A stretch of 7,714 nucleotides of DNA, taken from Thermoleophilia bacterium. GTDB lineage: Bacteria; Actinomycetota; Thermoleophilia; Gaiellales; Gaiellaceae. Of this stretch, positions 6,105-7,714 are shown one piece after another. The notes under the pieces were generated by a model that saw nothing but the letters and a program-made list of their open reading frames with translations, ran no database searches and was not told the DNA's origin. Each line of letters starts with the position of its first letter. Within the stretch, counting starts at the first letter, position 1. The stretch lies in assembly GCA_016844515.1 (NCBI GenBank), contig JAERMP010000139.1, forward strand, positions 1 through 7,714, given 5' to 3'. The translations under genes were made by a program, and so were the position numbers.

Positions 6105-6374
6105 TCTCACTCCGACCATGCCTGTCGAAGACGTGTTCCTGACCGTCGCGTGCCACGAATAGCTGACGTTGTCGATGAATGTGACGGTCGCGTCGTACCC
6201 GGAGCCGTTCTTGAAGAAGTAGTTGTACCTCCAGCTCGAGCTGAACGAGCTTCCGGCACCCTGGCCCTGCGACCACTGCTGCGGGCCCGCGTACGTCGTG
6301 GCGCCTGCGAGCGCCGCTCCTGCCAGCGTGAGCGCGACCACGACAACGGCCAACCCTGCACCAAGCTTTTTCAC
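5511..6374 (-). CDS. Hypothetical secreted protein fused in frame to a membrane-anchored hypothetical protein
   Basis: I do not recognise a named family. From GTG at 6374 the frame reads 287 residues. That start has GGAG at 6384-6381 with 6-base spacing; the frame stays open to 6404, but that is upstream of the Shine-Dalgarno sequence. Residues 1-23 form a clear signal peptide (MKKLGAGLAVVVVALTLAG, ending ALA before GATTYAG). Residues 24-85 are a small Ser/Gly/Tyr/Trp-rich module with no cysteine, including FSSSWRYNYFFKNGSGYDA and VSYSWHATVRNTSSTG. At residue 91 a second protein-like segment begins (MTSRRWAIVVS...), with its own hydrophobic stretch and its own ribosome-binding site. This is probably two genes whose separating stop has been lost, or a truncated small gene running into its neighbour. 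It lies between priA and def, which are adjacent in many actinobacteria, and has its own promoter. Confidence 0.6.
   Translation of the reverse strand: MKKLGAGLAVVVVALTLAGAALAGATTYAGPQQWSQGQGAGSSFSSSWRYNYFFKNGSGYDATVTFIDNVSYSWHATVRNTSSTGMVGVRMTSRRWAIVVSTSAVATAILASSVIAGQFRGSDPEAFHAGLATGEITRVADIAAGDGLPGRGVFVQATDTGQLCIWDARSASSRQRQGGCNSVDDPLGGSALSASLAYEGGPAVEDVQDARLIGLASRDVAAVQVLMSDGTQREVRLRRAMLGSDEYRAFGYRFKNLDLRGGIGPTAVIARSATGDEIARQATGIGG
6110..6113 (-). promoter_or_regulatory. Internal Shine-Dalgarno sequence for ATG 6104
   Basis: GGAG with 5-base spacing to an ATG lies inside the long reading frame. It supports independent initiation of the second protein and so argues against a true single fused gene. 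Confidence 0.6.
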
Positions 6375-6377
6375 ATG

Positions 6378-6386
6378 CCTCTCCTT
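6378..6386 (-). promoter_or_regulatory. Shine-Dalgarno sequence for the secreted module
   Basis: The minus strand reads AAGGAGAGG, followed by CAT and GTG (6374-6372). The nearby ATG at 6376 is followed directly by TGA and cannot start a protein. The frame also has a GTG at 6404, but that one lacks a ribosome-binding site. This decides GTG 6374. Confidence 0.75.
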
Positions 6387-6409
6387 CCCTCTCGTAGTTG
6401 TCACGAGGC

Positions 6410-6438
6410 GTGGTACTCGAGAGGCAGAGCCGTGTCAA
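6410..6438 (-). promoter_or_regulatory. Candidate sigma-70-type promoter upstream of the secreted-protein gene
   Basis: A perfect -35 hexamer TTGACA (6438-6433) is followed after 17 bases by TACCAC (6415-6410), which matches the -10 consensus at its first, second and fifth positions. Transcription would start near 6404, giving a leader of about 30 bases before GTG 6374. It begins just after the priA terminator and may drive the following operon as well. Confidence 0.6.
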
Positions 6439-6442
6439 TTGC

Positions 6443-6472
6443 TACAAATAGCCATGGCCGAAGCGGCCATGG
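6443..6472 (-). terminator. Candidate intrinsic terminator after priA
   Basis: Three bases past the priA TAA (6478-6476), the minus strand reads CCATGGCCG-CTT-CGGCCATGG. These are perfect 9-bp arms (6472-6464 and 6460-6452) with a 3-nt loop, followed by CTATTTGT. The U-tail is short but fits a Rho-independent terminator. The plus-strand side has no T-run, so it should act only on the priA transcript. Confidence 0.7.
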
Positions 6473-6475
6473 TCG

Positions 6476-7714
6476 TTAGAGCGACTGCGGATCGACGTCC
6501 ACGACGGCGGCAAGGCCGTCACGGCGCATCGCCGGAGCGGCGCTGACGAGTAGCGCCGCAGCCTGCGACGCAAACGCCCGTGGAGACGTCGTCTTCGCCA
6601 GCAACTGAGCGCGATAGCGCCCGCGCAGGCGCAGGAGCGGCGCGGGTCCCAACAGCCTCACCCCGGGCAGGCCGAGCCCCGCCCGCAGCTCCGCAAGCGC
6701 GCGGAGCGGATTCTCCTGGTCCGGTCCCGAAACGACAAGTGAAACAAGATTGTGAAAAGGCGGATAGTCGAGCTCTTCGCGGCGAGCGAGCTCGCGCGCG
6801 AGGAAGCCGGCTACGTCATGGCGGATCGCGTACGTGAACGGGACGGCGTCCGGTTGGAACGTCTGGATGATCACCTTGCCGGGGGCGTCACGCCCGCTGC
6901 GCCCGGCGAGCTGGGTGACGAGCTGGAAGGTTCGCTCCTCGGACCGGAAGTCGGGAAACGAGAGCCCTGCATCCGCATCGACGACGGCCGCGATCGAGAC
7001 ACCAGGAAAGTGGTGTCCTTTCGCAACCATCTGCGTTCCGATGAGCGCCGCCGCACGAGCTGCAGCGAAGCGCTCGAGCGCCTCGCGCAGGGCCCCTGGG
7101 CGCGACGCGGTGTCGGCATCGAGCCGGATCCGCTCCAGTCCCGGCACCTTGCGCTCGAGCTCAGCCTCGAGCCGCTGCGTGCCGGCGCCGATGCGCGCGA
7201 GCTCGACGGATCCGCAGTCCGGGCACTTCTTGGGCAACGCCGTCGAGTAGCCGCAGTGATGGCAGTGCAGGCGCCCGTCCGCGTGAAGCGTTAGCGCGAT
7301 GTCGCAGCTCCGGCAGCGGCGCGTGCTTCCGCACGAACGGCAGTGGATCGCGCCGGAGATTCCCCGCCGGTTGAGGAGGAGGATCGCTCGACCGCCGCGC
7401 TCCTCGACTGCCGCGAGCTCGGCGAGCAAGGGCGCCGAGAGCGGGTACCCCGCTTCGCGACGCAGATCGACGAGGCGCACAGAGGGAAGCGGAGCGCCGA
7501 TGCGCGTCGGCAGCTCGAGCCGGTCCAGCCGAGCCCAGCTCTCGACACGCGGCGTCGCGCTCCCGTAGACGGCGACGGCGCCCTCGAGCGCCGCCCGTTT
7601 GGCCGCGACGGTGCGGGCGTCGTACCGCGGATCCGACTCCTGCTTGAAGGATGCGTCGTGCTCCTCGTCGACGACGATCAGCCCGAGGTCGAAGACGGGC
7701 GCGAAGATCGCGGA
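6476..7714 (-). CDS. priA: Primosomal protein N' (replication restart helicase PriA), C-terminal part
   Basis: PriA recognises stalled or repaired replication forks and reloads the replisome; it is a superfamily 2 3'-5' DNA helicase. The frame is open to the window edge, giving the last 412 residues of a protein usually 650-750 long. Visible in order (fragment numbering) are the Walker B/DEAH-type box GLIVVDEEHDASFKQESDPRY (residues 11-31, given here by its ends), YGSATPRVES (50-59), and eight zinc cysteines in four CxxC pairs (125/128, 134/137, 151/154, 164/167). Then come GTQMVAKGHHFPGV (226-239), the arginine-finger motif QLAGRSGR (268-275) and the C-terminal RGRYRAQLLAK. The end, VDVDPQSL, is typical. 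Some actinobacterial PriA homologues have lost helicase motifs, but this one keeps those visible here. The Walker A region lies outside the window. Confidence 0.96.
   Translation of the reverse strand, partial: SAIFAPVFDLGLIVVDEEHDASFKQESDPRYDARTVAAKRAALEGAVAVYGSATPRVESWARLDRLELPTRIGAPLPSVRLVDLRREAGYPLSAPLLAELAAVEERGGRAILLLNRRGISGAIHCRSCGSTRRCRSCDIALTLHADGRLHCHHCGYSTALPKKCPDCGSVELARIGAGTQRLEAELERKVPGLERIRLDADTASRPGALREALERFAAARAAALIGTQMVAKGHHFPGVSIAAVVDADAGLSFPDFRSEERTFQLVTQLAGRSGRDAPGKVIIQTFQPDAVPFTYAIRHDVAGFLARELARREELDYPPFHNLVSLVVSGPDQENPLRALAELRAGLGLPGVRLLGPAPLLRLRGRYRAQLLAKTTSPRAFASQAAALLVSAAPAMRRDGLAAVVDVDPQSL

Noticed and set aside
6391..6407. Small inverted repeat CTCGT-N7-ACGAG near the predicted transcription start, possible operator
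   Set aside because: Only 5-bp arms, which are common by chance in GC-rich DNA. There is no adjacent regulator gene or second copy to support it.
6476..7480. A priA gene starting at 7480
   Set aside because: The codon there is GTG inside the helicase domain. The same frame continues to the window edge and encodes the DEEH box, so the gene is simply cut by the window.

Overview
The window is about 7.7 kb of GC-rich bacterial chromosome. Every gene I can support lies on the minus strand, so transcription runs from high to low coordinates. The order is priA (partial) > one or two secreted or membrane-anchored hypothetical genes > def > fmt > rsmB > an APH(6)/hydroxyurea-type small-molecule kinase > ribD > ribE > ribB or ribBA (partial). 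The chain priA-def-fmt-rsmB followed by riboflavin genes is typical of Actinomycetota. Several features point the same way: high GC, frequent GTG starts and overlapping stop/start codons. The hypothetical protein next to priA resembles, from memory only, proteins of the class Thermoleophilia (Gaiellales-like). I infer that placement; I cannot test it here.

Region by region. Positions 7714-6476 hold the C-terminal 412 residues of the replication-restart helicase PriA, with the DEEH box, the eight-cysteine zinc module and the late helicase motifs intact. A 9-bp hairpin with a short U-rich tail follows the stop, and a TTGACA-type promoter follows within a few bases, so a new transcription unit appears to start there. 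Its first reading frame (6374-5511) looks like two proteins joined in frame: a 90-residue secreted module, then a 197-residue membrane-anchored protein with its own Shine-Dalgarno sequence and ATG at 6104. Next come peptide deformylase (with a His/Asp-rich N-terminal tail), methionyl-tRNA formyltransferase (shortened C-terminal domain), 16S rRNA m5C methyltransferase RsmB, the kinase, RibD, RibE and the start of RibB.

How the genes fit together. Fmt formylates initiator Met-tRNA, Def removes the formyl group from new proteins, and RsmB modifies the 16S rRNA, so this block serves translation. RibD, RibE and RibB make riboflavin. The kinase sits between the two blocks and is tied to them by a GTGA stop/start overlap with rsmB and a 10-base gap to ribD. 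From def to rib the genes overlap or are separated by at most about 30 bases, which is consistent with one polycistronic message and translational coupling.

The points most worth a second look are: a perfect 12-bp inverted repeat that supplies the last codons and stop of ribE; the in-frame fusion of two apparent exported proteins between priA and def; the resistance-type kinase embedded in a housekeeping operon; and shortened domains in Fmt and RibD. I see no CRISPR array, tRNA, rRNA, insertion sequence or novel multi-gene defence system. No gene-free stretch exceeds about 100 bases.
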